Source: Flabesymbios commensalis | Taxonomy: Eukaryota > Annelida > Polychaeta > Terebellida > Flabelligeridae | Length of the DNA: 64,000 nt | Direction: 5' to 3' | Assembly: GCA_964017125.1 (NCBI GenBank) | Contig: OZ024915.1 | Span: 73,228,032-73,292,031 of the forward strand | Shown here: one piece after another, positions 10,898 to 21,474 of the stretch | Layout: every line of letters begins with the position of its first letter | How positions within the stretch are numbered: position 1 is the first letter of the stretch | Notes under the pieces: generated by a model | What the model was told of the DNA's origin: nothing | Databases searched by the model: none | The model's input: only the letters and a program-made list of their open reading frames with translations | Made by a program: the position numbers and the translations under genes

Positions 10898-11109
10898 ATG
10901 ATCATTAGGACAGCTTCCGGTAGCGGGGGGTTGCCACTTTCACTTCCAAGGTCTACTTTCATCTCCAGCAGACTCTGTCTCTTGACAAATAATTTGCACC
11001 ATTACTTTGAGTATTTATGAGTCCAGTCAAAACAACAAAGACCCAGGTAACTGTGCTAGCCTTGTAACGTCACCCATTAACATGATTAACCGGCAGTCAT
11101 TATGTTTGC

Positions 11110-11351
11110 TTTACCCTTTCACCGCCAAATTATTCAATCTGAATTTTCACTCACTTGAAGTTGTGTCTCGCTGACGCGATCCACAACTTCAAGTGAGTGA
11201 AAATAATTCAGACAAAATGGAGGTCAACTGTTTTCAAATACTGCTGATTGATGTCACACTATATCTTTAACATGTTCAAAAGGTGGTACATAATGTGCTA
11301 ATAAAAAAATGAAAAACCGAATATATGCGGCACCGGCGGTTAAAGGGTTAA
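11110..11351 (+). mobile_element. TTAA-B1 element, complete
   Basis: Ends CCCTTTCACCGCC and GGCGGTTAAAGGG (12 of 13 complementary), with TTAA at the right end. The hairpin is CACTTGAAGTTGTGTCTCGC paired with CGATCCACAACTTCAAGTG. Length is 242 bp. Confidence 0.8.
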
Positions 11352-11495
11352 GACATAAAGCAGCAGACAAAGTGCTCTATGTGCGTCAATAATGTGCAAT
11401 TTATTATAACTGTTTGCATTATTAAGCTTTCCAGTTTTTTCGGCGGCACGCAATTGTCAACTTAAAAAATCTACAAAATAGCTACATTTTAAACC

Positions 11496-12070
11496 TCCCA
11501 AGATATTCAAATGAAGCGGACAGAGCTAACTAAGACATAATTATATGAAAAAAAACTTTGGTTTCCATGGTATAATAGCGGGTAGTGCTAACTAAGACAT
11601 CTATGAAAAACTTTGGTTTCCATGGTATATAGCGGACAGAGTTAACTAAGACATAATTATAAGAAAAAAACTTTGGTTTCCATGGTATAATAGCGGGTAG
11701 TGCTAACTGAGACATCTATGAAAAACTTTGGTTTCCATGGTATATAGCGGAGTTAACTAAGACATAATTATATGAAAAAAACTTTGGTTTCCATGGTATA
11801 TAGCGGACAGAGCTAACTAAGACTTAATTATATGAAAAAAACTTTGGTTCCCATGGTATATAGCGGACAGAGCTAACTAAGACTTAATTATATGAAAAAA
11901 ACTTTGGTTCCCATGGTATATAGCGGACAGAGCTAACTAAGACATAATTATATGAAAAAAACTTTGGTTTCCATGGTAAATAGCGGACAGAGCTAACTAA
12001 GACATAATTATATGAAAAAAACTTTGGTCTCCATGGTATATACAAACATATTTCAGTGTTGTAAGGATTA
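11496..12070 (-). mobile_element. TTAA-A copy whose interior is amplified in tandem
   Basis: The right part is normal family body and end (TTTCAGTGTTGTAAGGATTA). The body word ACTTTGGTTTCCATGG is repeated nine times from 11514 to 12030. Spacing is irregular (about 47-67 bp) in the first units and then settles at 60 bp. Confidence 0.85.
11514..12030. repeat. 60-bp minisatellite inside TTAA-A
   Basis: The unit begins AACTAAGACATAATTATATG and ends TATAGCGGACAGAGCT. The last four units are nearly identical, the first five more varied. That gradient suggests amplification from the right side. Confidence 0.9.
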
Positions 12071-12710
12071 GAATGCTACCTATTATAATTTACAACTAGT
12101 GACTTACATGTAGTTGAGACATGTACCTATCCTTCGTAAATGTAAACTACATTTTTTTGCTTTGTTGATTTATTCTACTAGGGCTAAATTTCTCACCGAA
12201 AAATACCCCCCCCCCCCCCACTCTACAAACCAGGATGTGGATATGTGAATGTTGATGTCATGTTTGAAGACGACCTCTATAGGGAACGATTAGATGCAGA
12301 ATAGTAAAATTAGGGATATAGAAGAAAAACACTAGTGCCGTCTCGACCAATCAGAAGCCTACGATATATCGTAACTTGTACGAGAATTCGGGCCCAGCTG
12401 AGGATTAACTGTTAGAGCTGCAGTGTGACCTTGAGGTGACTTCAAGTAAGATCAATCAAAAGTATTATATACTGCCGTATGCTAAGGGTAAAGGTCAACG
12501 TTTGGCTTTATAGTCAGCTATCAAGTCTGAAGATTTATCAACCGACTTTACAATTTTACACCATTGGTCACTGGGCCTGTTCATTCGTATGTCATTTCAA
12601 ATCCCCGGGGAAAATACAAACAGCAGCCATTTCAGAGAATTGAGCTTACCGTACACATTGCCATCATTGTCCCTTGAGGTACTCGTTTACATCTGAGTGA
12701 AGCATGTGAG
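12071..12710. other. mostly unique; poly-C at 12206-12219
   Basis: No frame of note. TGACCTTGA at 12426-12434 is a perfect inverse of the TCAAGGTCA extended nuclear-receptor half site, but one motif proves nothing. Confidence 0.25.
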
Positions 12711-12796
12711 TGTCATGCCCAACGAGTTTAGCCTATATGTGCACAAAGGTGGCCTAAAGCCCGACTCATTTCATTTCATTTGTCATGCCCAACGAG
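12711..12796 (+). mobile_element. tail-only SINE-D insertion (54 bp) with 16-bp TSD
   Basis: TGTCATGCCCAACGAG occurs at 12711-12726 and 12781-12796. Between them lies only the last part of SINE-D, from TTTAGCCTATATGTGCAC to TTTCATTTCATT. Such a 5'-truncated copy is a hallmark of target-primed reverse transcription. Confidence 0.95.
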
Positions 12797-13265
12797 ACAA
12801 GCATCGAAACAATTTCCCAACGTTCAGACGGGGGCACATGATTTGTGTGTCACTGTGTAACGTTCGTGGTGTTATGTGTCTATATAATTGTTATTTGGAT
12901 ATTCCAGTCCAAATTACATGCATACGTTTTAATTAACACTATATTTCCGCCCAATTTCCATTTAAAAACATTGCTCACAATAGCACAGTACCGCCTGTAT
13001 AAAACACATAAACCAGGGTGACGTCCCTGTAAATGACACACGCATGGGCCGATTTAATGGCGTCTTTTTATTGATGCCATGAAGACACTCCTGCACGGCC
13101 CATCCACAAACCCATAAAGGAAATGTGCCTGTCTTTAATCACTAGTAGACTATCCCCACGTAATTGACCGACGTTCCCACTCGCATGTAAAATATTCTTA
13201 ATTGCATTAATTGAAAGCTGTGGGCCTCCAGGTTTCCTGCCAGGATTTTGCTATTATTGCTGCTT
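12797..13265. other. no feature recognised
   Basis: Unique sequence. CATAAAACACATAAACC-like and repeated CCCAT words show no ordered structure. Confidence 0.35.
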
Positions 13266-13374
13266 CTAACAAACACCAAAGGCTGAGGTGATGTAGCTTT
13301 AATGTTGGGCCAGCGTCGCAGACGCTGGCTCAACATTAAAGCAACGTTGGCCCAACGTTTCGCGTTTGCCAGGG
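13266..13374. mobile_element. Pal-H palindrome, full length
   Basis: The arm GCTTTAATGTTGGGCCAGCGTC pairs with GACGCTGGCTCAACATTAAAGC around GCA with one mismatch. Outer parts are CAAACACCAAAGGC and CGTTTCGCGTTTGCCAGG. Confidence 0.85.
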
Positions 13375-13744
13375 AGTTGGAATTGGAGACTTCATGGAAA
13401 ACGAAAAACATCAGGCGACGTTTGCTCGATTTAATCAACACAAAATCTGCGCAGTATCGTAAACGTTTACGACACTGAGCAGACTGTGTCGTTTTTCAGG
13501 TGTTGAGTGATCTTTTTAATTATTCACATGCTCCTAACACTGCCAGTACTCCATTTCACAAAATAGTTCATATTAATCTTGAACCTGGACCAGATACGTA
13601 CTTGTTATCAAACACGAGGATCTTCAAACTGGAATATCGACCCGGACATATTACTCAATAATTGTTGTACTTCAATTGAAGTGGAAGTGATATTGTCAAA
13701 ATCCTACTAGTTAAATCTCAGGGTTTTTCCCTTCATCTGTCATT

Positions 13745-13971
13745 CAGGTTTCAAAGAAACAAATGTTTCTTCCCCACTTACTCGTAACAACAATTGTTAG
13801 CATTATGGGAAGCTCCCGCGACCGATAGGTAGTGTGCTCGGCCTCAGGCCACCAGAATTTGAATTTCGAATCCTCTTTCTGTGGACAGTGTCATCACATT
13901 CATCTCATCACCCTCAGGATGTTCCCCTGGCCCAGTTCAGCCTATATATACTTCAAGATGGCCCAAAGCTC
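13745..13971 (+). mobile_element. SINE-D, old subfamily, head 2 and tail
   Basis: Starts in the linker (AAAGAAACAAATGTTTCTTCC) and contains GACCGATAGGTAGTGTGCTCGG and a B-like box. It ends AAGCTCCATTC and continues directly into the ATTC array. Head 1 is missing. Confidence 0.8.
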
Positions 13972-14350
13972 CATTCATTCATTCATTCATTCATTCATTC
14001 ATTCATTCATTCATTCATTCATTCATTCATTCATTTATTCATTCTTTCATTCATTCATTCATTCATTTATTCATTCATTCATTCATTCATTCATATATAC
14101 ATACACACATTCATTTATTCATTCATTCATTCTTTTATTCATTCATTCATTCATTCATTCATTCATTCATTCATTCATTCATTCATTCATTCATTCATAA
14201 ATTCATTCATTCATTCATTTATTCATTCATTCATTTATTCATTCATTCATTCATTCATTTATTCATTAATTGATTCATTCATTCATTCATTCATTCATTC
14301 ATACATTCATTCATTTATTCATTCATTCATTCATTCATAGACTCATTCAT
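13972..14350. repeat. (ATTC)n array growing from a SINE tail
   Basis: About 375 bp of ATTC with scattered substitutions (ATTT, ATAT, ACAC). Three forward frames stay open across it (FIHS peptides), which is an effect of the four-base unit, not of coding. Confidence 0.97.
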
Positions 14351-14867
14351 TCGTTCACCGTTCAATTCGAACAGTTTACCTGTGATATGTAATGCAACTT
14401 TTATGTTAAGGTTGAATGGCTATTATCAAGAATTATGGTTAATAAATTCTTGCTATTATATTATTACAGAGAGGGGCATCATAAACAGAAATTGACTACA
14501 TGTCGCAGAGACTAATTATTAAAGAGTAAAATATTTTGTCATGTTATTTTCAGGCTAGTTGTCGTATGACTAGAAAATCATGCTTGCAGTATTCCATTGA
14601 AATAGAATGATAGTTTTCAAGAAAATGTCGATAAACCTGCTCCACAGGACTTGGTTTTGACTGTGGATCTGTGTGTGTCAGGCTGGTTAAAAGGGTTACG
14701 ACCATTATCGGATCCCTGCCATCTCTGATTCGGCTAAGTGCTCGACGGAGAGCGAAAAGAAGAGCCCATAACCGTCTGGGTTCATCAATTAATCCAATAA
14801 ACCCCATCTGATCTAATATGGCGGCACTGGGTAATTATTACTCACTGCTCAGCACCATTAACCTTTA
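14351..14867. other. unique stretch with one 85-codon reverse frame
   Basis: The reverse frame 14550-14807 is not low-complexity and overlaps no recognised repeat, so it is one of the few frames here that could be a real exon. I see no known motif, and there is no support beyond openness. Confidence 0.15.
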
Positions 14868-15094
14868 GAATGCTGGAATATTTTTATATAAATCATGCAT
14901 GGAGATCATATGTTTTCTTTTTAATTGGAAATTATCATCAATGTCTTAGTTAGCTATTGCTGCTTCATTTGAATACCTATGTTATGGGTCTACGGCTATT
15001 ATAAATATTTTACTTTTTTTTAGCGCGTCAAAATCTGACGTCTACAGACGTCAGATTTTGACGTACAAAGACGGTCCTTGCGCTGAAAGAGCTG
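14868..15094 (+). mobile_element. TTAA-A element
   Basis: TTAACCTTTAGAATGCTGGAA at the left, body TCAATGTCTTAGTTAGCTAT, and hairpin GCGTCAAAATCTGACGTC / GACGTCAGATTTTGACG. It ends GCGCTGAAAGAGCTGA, an eroded AAAGGGTTAA. Confidence 0.8.
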
Positions 15095-15369
15095 ATAATT
15101 ATATCGTATATATATCGTAGATTCCAACTTGTATCCAATATTGGTATAGTTTTGTTTCGAGGTTGGGCCACTGGCACACTCGATAAAAAGCCATGCCAGA
15201 CACTGGATCAAAGCTGATTTAAGACCTGGTTACAAACAATATCGTTAGCTCGACCTCATAAGCCCCACAGTAATACGTTTTTTTAAATATTTGACTGCGT
15301 GAATGATTTCACGTGGCATAGGCGTGAACAATTGTCCCGACGACAGTGATCGAAGGATTGAAGATTGTG

Positions 15370-15601
15370 TTATCCCTTTCAGTGGGGGTTCGACTCAGAA
15401 GGTTAGACGTCAGAATCTGACGTCTAAAGTTGATATCCGTACCGAAAGAATTCATAAGAATTCATATTGGCCGTAGACTCATAACACAAGTATTCAAATG
15501 AAGCAGAACGACATAACTAAGTAATTTATTATGATTTCAAATTGAAAAAAATCTTTGTAATCTCTTTTTTGTATAAAAATATATCATCGTTTCAAGGGTT
15601 A
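15370..15601 (-). mobile_element. TTAA-A element
   Basis: Left CCCTTTCAGTGGGGGTTCG, hairpin TTAGACGTCAGAATCTGACG, body AAAAAATCTTTGTAATCTC, right end CGTTTCAAGGGTTA. Confidence 0.75.
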
Positions 15602-16053
15602 TTCACGTCAGCGAAGACAGTAGAAATGTAAGGAAAACTTCACAATAGACTAGGCAAAATCGGATGATTCTTGCAACAAAGAAGATATAGCCGTAGAGAT
15701 GAATTTACGATAGTTTCATTTTATTAAATGCTGCGCAGGTGGGACATTTATTAAAACGGGACATTATGAAAAGAGACACTGATTGACAATTACTGCAGGC
15801 CGCGCGATAAATCATCACTGTAATTAAATGTAGGACAGCGAGTGATGCTGAAGATTACAACCGACTAAGTCTGGTTGATTTATGTAGGTTTCCTTTTCCA
15901 AAGTTTGAGCCAGCATACTTTGAAATCTTGATACTGTGGGAATAATACCCCAGCGCGTCACAAGCAATATGCATTTAAACACTGATGTCGACATATAGCA
16001 CGTAGTATTTCAACGTTTTCACCAGCGCCCAGTAACCAGTAATAACCAGTTTT
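15602..16053. other. no feature recognised
   Basis: Mostly unique. ACTGATGTCGAC near 15980 faintly recalls B3 elements. Confidence 0.3.
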
Positions 16054-16524
16054 ATAACCTTTAAGCCCTCACGATGTCTCAAATTACCATTTTGCATCCA
16101 AAAAACTGACTTATTTTCCGAAAGAATAATTTAAAAGAAACTTTTAATGAAACTGTTTTAACAATATATAACTTTATTGTTACTTTTATCAGCCACTTCA
16201 AGTCATCTTCAGACGCACACTGTGGGGAACCTCCGTGAAAGAGATGTAGCGTACTCGGCATCAAACAACAATAAGGTCCCGAATTTCGATTCCTGTGTCT
16301 GGAGGACAGTGTCATCTCATTCATCTCACCATCCTCATGTGTTTTTCCTCACCCAAAGCTGACATAAAACCCCATTCATTAATTAATTTATTTATTTATT
16401 CATTCATTCATTCATTCATTCATTCAAGTCATCTTCATCCACTACAAGCCGAAAATTGCAACAACAATTCGCGGTTTGTAGTGGATGATAATAATAATGG
16501 TAAATTCAGACTTTAAAGGGCTAA
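16054..16524 (+). mobile_element. TTAA-C element interrupted by a SINE
   Basis: Left ATAACCTTTAAGCCCTCACG, right TTCAGACTTTAAAGGGCTAA. The hairpin CACTACAAGCCGAAAATTGC / GCGGTTTGTAGTGGATG follows the SINE at 16211-16422. Confidence 0.8.
16197..16436 (+). mobile_element. SINE-D head-2 copy with 14-bp TSD inside TTAA-C
   Basis: TTCAAGTCATCTTC lies at 16197-16210 and again at 16423-16436, where the host TTAA-C resumes exactly. The copy starts at head 2 (GTGGGGAACCTCCGTGA) and ends in an ATTA/ATTT/ATTC tail. Part of the TSD (TTC) could be tail. Confidence 0.9.
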
Positions 16525-16665
16525 AAGAGGGAAATGATATTTAAATTGAAAACAATGAATGATATTTGCACAAATTAATGTAATTTTCAATTCCTGCAAG
16601 TTGTTTATCGCGGCAACGAGACACAACGTTAAATGACTGAAAATGTAATTCTACTGGGCCAGACC
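16525..16665 (+). mobile_element. TTAA-B-like fragment
   Basis: Resembles 4845-4985, including the order ATTTAAATTGAAAA, CAAGTTGTTTATCGCGG and CGAGACACAACG. Ends are not defined. Confidence 0.4.
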
Positions 16666-16896
16666 TCGAAGGGTCAAGCCCGTCTTTATATTCGCCCTCA
16701 CGACAATTATACATAGCTATTTGTATCACGTCTGGCATCGATATCTTCATTTTTGAACAAAAAAAAATTCTGGCTGCATTTCAGACTTGCAAACCAAATA
16801 TATAATTCACACGCGTGTTTTTGCCATTAATATATGTATGTCTTGTCATTTAGGCCAATGCAGACTTCACCTTAATTTAAACAAAAACATTGCAGC

Positions 16897-17150
16897 AGCG
16901 ACCAACGGTTTATTCAATTTGAAATCATCATAAATATCTTAGTTTGCTCTCTCTGCTTTACTTGAACACCTATATTAACCCTTTCACTACTGAAGCCCGT
17001 TTTATGTGCTGAATGCTATGGCATTCAGCACATAAAACGGGCTTCAGTGGTGAAAGGGTTAAGGGTCAACGGTCATTATAACAATTGTAATTTTTTCAGT
17101 GCGGGGGTCGATTTTAGAGTATAAGACGGTCCCCGAGCTGAAAGGGTTAT
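16897..17150 (+). mobile_element. TTAA-A copy split by a small TTAA hairpin
   Basis: The body TTCAATTTGAAATCATCATA is followed by CTTGAACACCTATATTAA, then the insert. The family sequence then resumes (GGGTCAACGGTCATTATA) and ends GCTGAAAGGGTTA. The left terminus is missing. Confidence 0.8.
16975..17062. mobile_element. 80-bp TTAA hairpin element, nested
   Basis: TTAA at 16975-16978 and 17059-17062. The 42-bp arms (16975-17016, 17021-17062) pair with one mismatch around TATG. The ends CCCTTTCACTACTGAAGCCC and GTGGTGAAAGGG match the other TTAA families. Removing one TTAA plus the insert restores normal TTAA-A sequence. Confidence 0.92.
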
Positions 17151-17741
17151 GGACAAACGTCATTGTGCGGTAAAAAAAATGACTGAGTGTACCTTTTGAA
17201 CCGTATTAGCCAGCAAATTTAAATTTTGTTGTATTGCACAGCTCGTGGTGTGATCTTTCAGCTAAATGTCAGGGTATAATTGAGCAGCTCTCCCCTAATG
17301 TCTTGATGTGAATGTCTGTCTAACGTCACCAATCTTCTATGACAAGTGATACCAAAGACATGATCAATTATGAACATGAATATATAACCCCTCGGCAGCC
17401 CGCGCTCTTAGGCCCGACATTTATTGGAAATAGTAATAGTTGACTTGTAGCCTGCAGTTTAGTCATGTTGATGGCTTATTTAAATTGTTACACCAAAACG
17501 CGTACTCGCCTAGACATATGTATATGCGTACGTAAGTGCCTATTGCCGTTTTAAATGACAGCTTTTACATATTGGTCATTTATTTTATTGCTTTTGTGGT
17601 GTACTATATTATCATCATGCGGGACTAATCGATTTTAACGGTCTTTTTATCCCATGCATTTCATCAATTACAGTCTTGTGGATAATACTCACGGCACAGT
17701 CAACCATGTAACCAATCAGTTATCCCGGCACAAGTATACAT
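17151..17741. other. no feature recognised
   Basis: Unique AT-rich sequence. Confidence 0.4.
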
Positions 17742-18193
17742 AACCCTTAAAGCACTGAAATATATTTTATGTCAAAGAGAAAAAACAAAATTCGATAGAC
17801 TCGTAGATCTGAATGAATCTACGAATCTATTGTAATTGAGTTCTATTTTCGAATTAAAATACACAAATAGGTACATGCGCTCCAAGAATTGATAGATTAA
17901 ATAGTCAGTGTGGTTAACTAAGAAACATTAGGCATGCAGTGTCATTGTAAAACCTGCATAATAATCACTGTGCCCGCCCGGACCAGTATGAAAAATAACA
18001 GTAGATTCGTATATCCGAATCTACTGTTTTAACAATAGACTGACGTCACCGGTGTACTTTAAATAAACCGAAAGACCAATTAGAAATCTTCATAAATGTC
18101 TTAGTTATTCCTCTCCGCTTTATTTAAATACAAATAGTTTACCCTTTCAGTGCGGGGAACGACTTAAGTCTATCCCCGCACTGAAAGGGTTGA
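17742..18193 (+). mobile_element. TTAA-A element hosting a P6 element
   Basis: The left end ATAACCCTTAAAGCACTGAA is cut off from its body (GAAATCTTCATAAATGTCTT) by P6. It ends in the palindrome ACCCTTTCAGTGCGGGGA / TCCCCGCACTGAAAGGGTT (18139-18191), a shortened hairpin. Confidence 0.75.
17776..18053 (+). mobile_element. P6 element, nested
   Basis: Runs from TCAAAGAGAAAAAACAAAAT to AGACTGACGTCACCGGTGTA. It contains two hairpins: ATAGACTCGTAGATCTGAAT with ATTCA..ATCTACGAATCTAT, and ACAGTAGATTCG with CGAATCTACTGT. It matches the copy at 44022-45395. TIRs are not evident. Confidence 0.65.
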
Positions 18194-18307
18194 GTGAGTC
18201 GACATTCGTCGTAATCAATAAAATAACTCGGAAATGTTAACATGGTTATGGATGTTATAATGGCTGCTACACATCTCAAACTTAGCCCCTAGAAACAACA
18301 GCCGCAT

Positions 18308-18545
18308 TTACCTTTTCAGCGCGGGACTGCATGTCTTATTACGTTCTGACGTCTTTATAAGTCACATTCTGACGTATGAGAAAAAACCGCGCACTGAAAG
18401 AATTACACTATTTATAATGGCCGTAGACCCATAAAACAGGTATCGAAGCGTAAAGAGATAGCCAAGACATCTATGGTGGTTCAAATTGAAAAGACCCTTC
18501 TCTCTCCATAGTTATTACAAAAATACCTCAGCGTTTTAAGGGTTA
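18308..18545 (-). mobile_element. TTAA-A element
   Basis: CCTTTTCAGCGCGGGACTG at the left and GCGTTTTAAGGGTTA at the right. The hairpin is diverged (ACGTTCTGACGTC / CACATTCTGACGT). Confidence 0.75.
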
Positions 18546-18727
18546 CTGATTGATGCATGTATATATATTGATCACACGAAGTCAATAGATGCAGACGTAT
18601 GTGTCGCTAAAATAAACATGGTGATACATTGTGATGTACAGTGTGTAACATAATAAAATACATAACGATGTAATATGTAGGTAGACGTCTTAACTTTAAT
18701 AACCTTAATAAATTTACAGATATACAC

Positions 18728-19278
18728 ATTAACCCTTTAACTGCTAAATTAATTAATACATGTGATCCCAGACCTAATTGAAATAATTCACCCACTTGAG
18801 GTTGTGTCTCGCTACCGCGACCCACAACTTCAGGTAGATGAAAATTACTCATATTATTATCGATTTGAGACCAAACATTTAGTCTTGATGTTTGACTACT
18901 CATTTCGGTATAGGATAAAGCCCGATGAGCTCTACATTCTGAGCTGTGGGAAAGGCCGAGGTCGAAGGCCGTGACCTTTTCTAAAGCTAAGAATGTAGAG
19001 CTCCGAGGGTTTTAACTGACTTAAAACATATCCAACAATAATGAGGATGCCTCATAATCAACAGCTCGGTCACACCTGACTGATTATAGCACCAGAGGCA
19101 TATCATGATAATTGGGCTGTACTTGATCAACAATAACTCTCCATTCCCGGCTTAAAATGTAGTAGTCGGACAAAGAAAATAATGTAGTGGTGTGTTCTAA
19201 TTCTAAATAATTGCTATTTAAACGGCTAATAAACTGATTAAAAACGAGTACGGTTACGCTCAGCAATTTAAAGGTTAA
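18728..19278 (+). mobile_element. TTAA-B2 element split by TIR-R
   Basis: TTAACCCTTTAACTGCTAAAT at the left and the hairpin GAGGTTGTGTCTCGCTACCG / CGCGACCCACAACTTCAGG. The body stops near 18905 and resumes near 19200 (CTAATAAACTGATTAAAAAC). It ends CAATTTAAAGGTTAA. Confidence 0.75.
18908..19197 (+). mobile_element. TIR-R element, nested in TTAA-B2
   Basis: TATAGGATAAAGCCCGATGA at the left. The hairpin has CTACATTCTGAGCTGTGG against CTAAGAATGTAGAGCTC. The body contains GATTATAGCACCAGAGGC and TCTCCATTCCCGGCTTAAAA, and it ends AATGTAGTGGTGTGTTCTAA. Confidence 0.85.
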
Positions 19279-19487
19279 TTATACTACACGTGATACATGC
19301 ATGCAGTTAAAAAACTTAGTCTACACAAGATATAAACGGTGAATCTGTTGATAACAATTAAAACAACCTACCTTTATCTTTACATCACTGGGTATCACTG
19401 TCTCTTGGATATTAACCGTTCTGGATCAGGACAACTGATTATCTGCAAGAAGGGAAACGCAATTATCAATAATTAGAATATCATTAT

Positions 19488-19625
19488 TACCCTCGAACCG
19501 ATAAATTAAAGAATTTAAATTTCCACCCTCTTGAATTTGTGGGTCGCGGTACAAGTGGATGAGAATTATTTGTTAACTTAGAAAACAAACATTTGCAAAT
19601 CTTGATGTTTCAACGCTAAAATACT
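19488..19625 (+). mobile_element. TTAA-B2 fragment
   Basis: CCACCCTCTTGAATTTGTGGG and TTGCAAATCTTGATGTTTCA match the B2 hairpin and body. The ends are lost. Confidence 0.5.
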
Positions 19626-19873
19626 ATTTACATTGAAATTGATGAATCATTTTGTGACTTTACAGACTGGACCGGACTGAAAGACTGTAATCCCGAGTAA
19701 AAGGTAAAACATAACTAATCTTAAACTTCGTGAGGAAATGGTTTAGCATATTCTTTATTTTCAATTCCAGTAGGCTTACAAATATCTTCCACTCTAGTGT
19801 TTTGCTCAACCTTATCGGTGCTATACCACAAATGGAATAGACTATTAAACAAGCAATATACCACGAATGGAAT

Positions 19874-20805
19874 AAATTTAGTCCCAGAGCTAGGGTTTTT
19901 TTTGTTTGTGTTGAAAGGTCCATACGATCCAAGACTTCCACCTATTGTTACATTTTCTCAAGAATTCGAATATGCGCGTCTTACAAAAATCATCCTGTCC
20001 AAAAGTACTGTAAAAACCCTTTAAACGATAGTAACGTCAAAATCGCAAACCGCAATTTGAAATGTTGCGTATGAAGTGATTGTTTGCTACAACTGTGATA
20101 ATTTTCTATTTAAATAATTTTTAAATTTCTTTATTATCACTCACATATGACACAGGCTTTAACATAGATGTAAAATATTTTGTGTCTGATCAATGACAAA
20201 TGCACAATATAGCTTTAAGTTGGTATTTTAACACGTAATTTTACCGATTTTTTTATACTTTTTCAGTAAATATACAAAATATTTTTCTCTCGGCCGATTA
20301 TTGTACAGTATACATTTTTAGTTTTGATTCAAACATGTTTTAAAACAATTGTTGACTTAAAATTAACCCATTTTGAATAAAAATAATGAGTTATGTGAAC
20401 ATATTACTCGCTTATTTGGTTAGACGTAAAATTACCTCGCTTTTCTTCAGGCTCGGGAAAATTGACCATATCTCACATTATTGCCAAATGAGTAGTCAAA
20501 TTTTGAGCTATATCAATATATTCGGTATCAGTAGAAAGCTACTGACAGCGGCCTTCACATAGATGTAAAACAATATTTTGTATCTGATCATTGACAAATT
20601 CACAAGAAGGCTTTAAGTTGGTATTTTAACCCTTAACTTGACATTTTTTTCATACTTTTTCAGTAAATAGTCAAACTACTTCTTATGCAGCTCATTTTAG
20701 TATGGTATACATGTTTAGTTTTGATTCAAACATGTTCTAGAACTTGTTGACTTGAAATAAACCCAACACAAATAAACCCCCCTTAGCTCTGGGACTAACT
20801 ATTAA
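19874..20805. mobile_element. 0.93-kb TIR element with internal direct repeats
   Basis: TTAGTCCCAGAGCTAGGGTT at 19874 is inverted at about 20770-20802 (CCCTTAGCTCTGGGACTAA), extended by TTTGTGTTG. Inside, 20150-20375 and 20548-20768 are about 200-bp direct repeats (TTTAGTTTTGATTCAAACATG in both). No transposase frame is present, and no TSD is clear. Confidence 0.7.
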
Positions 20806-21019
20806 ACCAACAATTTCTTCTGAAACGTCACAATTCTGAGTACTCGTATCCCAGATTAATACCCACTTGAAATCAATAATTATTCTAGCGGTATAATTTA
20901 TCCCGCGAAATTTGACAGGGACATGAATTGTCGTAATTGGAATAGATGTCACGTGACACCATGCACTTCCGGTCATGACATCTATAGAAATATAACTTGA
21001 CATTTCTGCTCAATTACGA

Positions 21020-21145
21020 GTGATACATGTATGTGAAACGTGCCACATATCACGTTTGTGATATTGACTCCCACAATTACCAGTTATACATGTATATTAT
21101 ACGTGCCACATATCACGCTTCTGATATCGACTCTCACATAATTCA
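21020..21145. repeat. 63-bp tandem duplication
   Basis: ACGTGCCACATATCACG occurs at 21038 and 21101, each followed by TTGACTC- or TCGACTC-type sequence and preceded by ACATGTAT. Confidence 0.8.
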
Positions 21146-21242
21146 TCTGAAGCAGATTAAGATCGTCCTGCTGAACATGACAATGTTATCTCATTACACT
21201 AATTCCCTGCCATTCCATATTCAAGATATGCCGTGGAAATCT

Positions 21243-21307
21243 AAAAGGCAGCATCTGCTTACTTGTAAAGTAAGTAGATACTGCCTTTTGGCTTTGCAAG
21301 GCAGCGT
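21243..21307. repeat. Pal-S palindrome
   Basis: AAAAGGCAGCATCTGCTTACTT pairs with AAGTAAGTAGATACTGCCTTTT, followed by GGCTTTGCAAGGCAG. Confidence 0.8.
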
Positions 21308-21474
21308 TTACCATCTGAATTTGTTATTTCCATATTTTCATTGAATCGTTTATACTAATTTTTAATCCGTTTCACTATCTAAGTAAATCACTGTTATTGT
21401 GAATAAACTGAGTGTTTAAACATCACGATTTGTGTATATTTCGTCTCAAAATTTACCATATATGAGCAATTTTC

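Noticed and set aside
12426-12434. A nuclear-receptor binding site
   Set aside because: A nine-base match is expected by chance several times in 64 kb on both strands when close variants are allowed.
13832-14340. Frames with FIHS repeat peptides (also at 54151 and 58522-59131)
   Set aside because: Produced by ATTC arrays.
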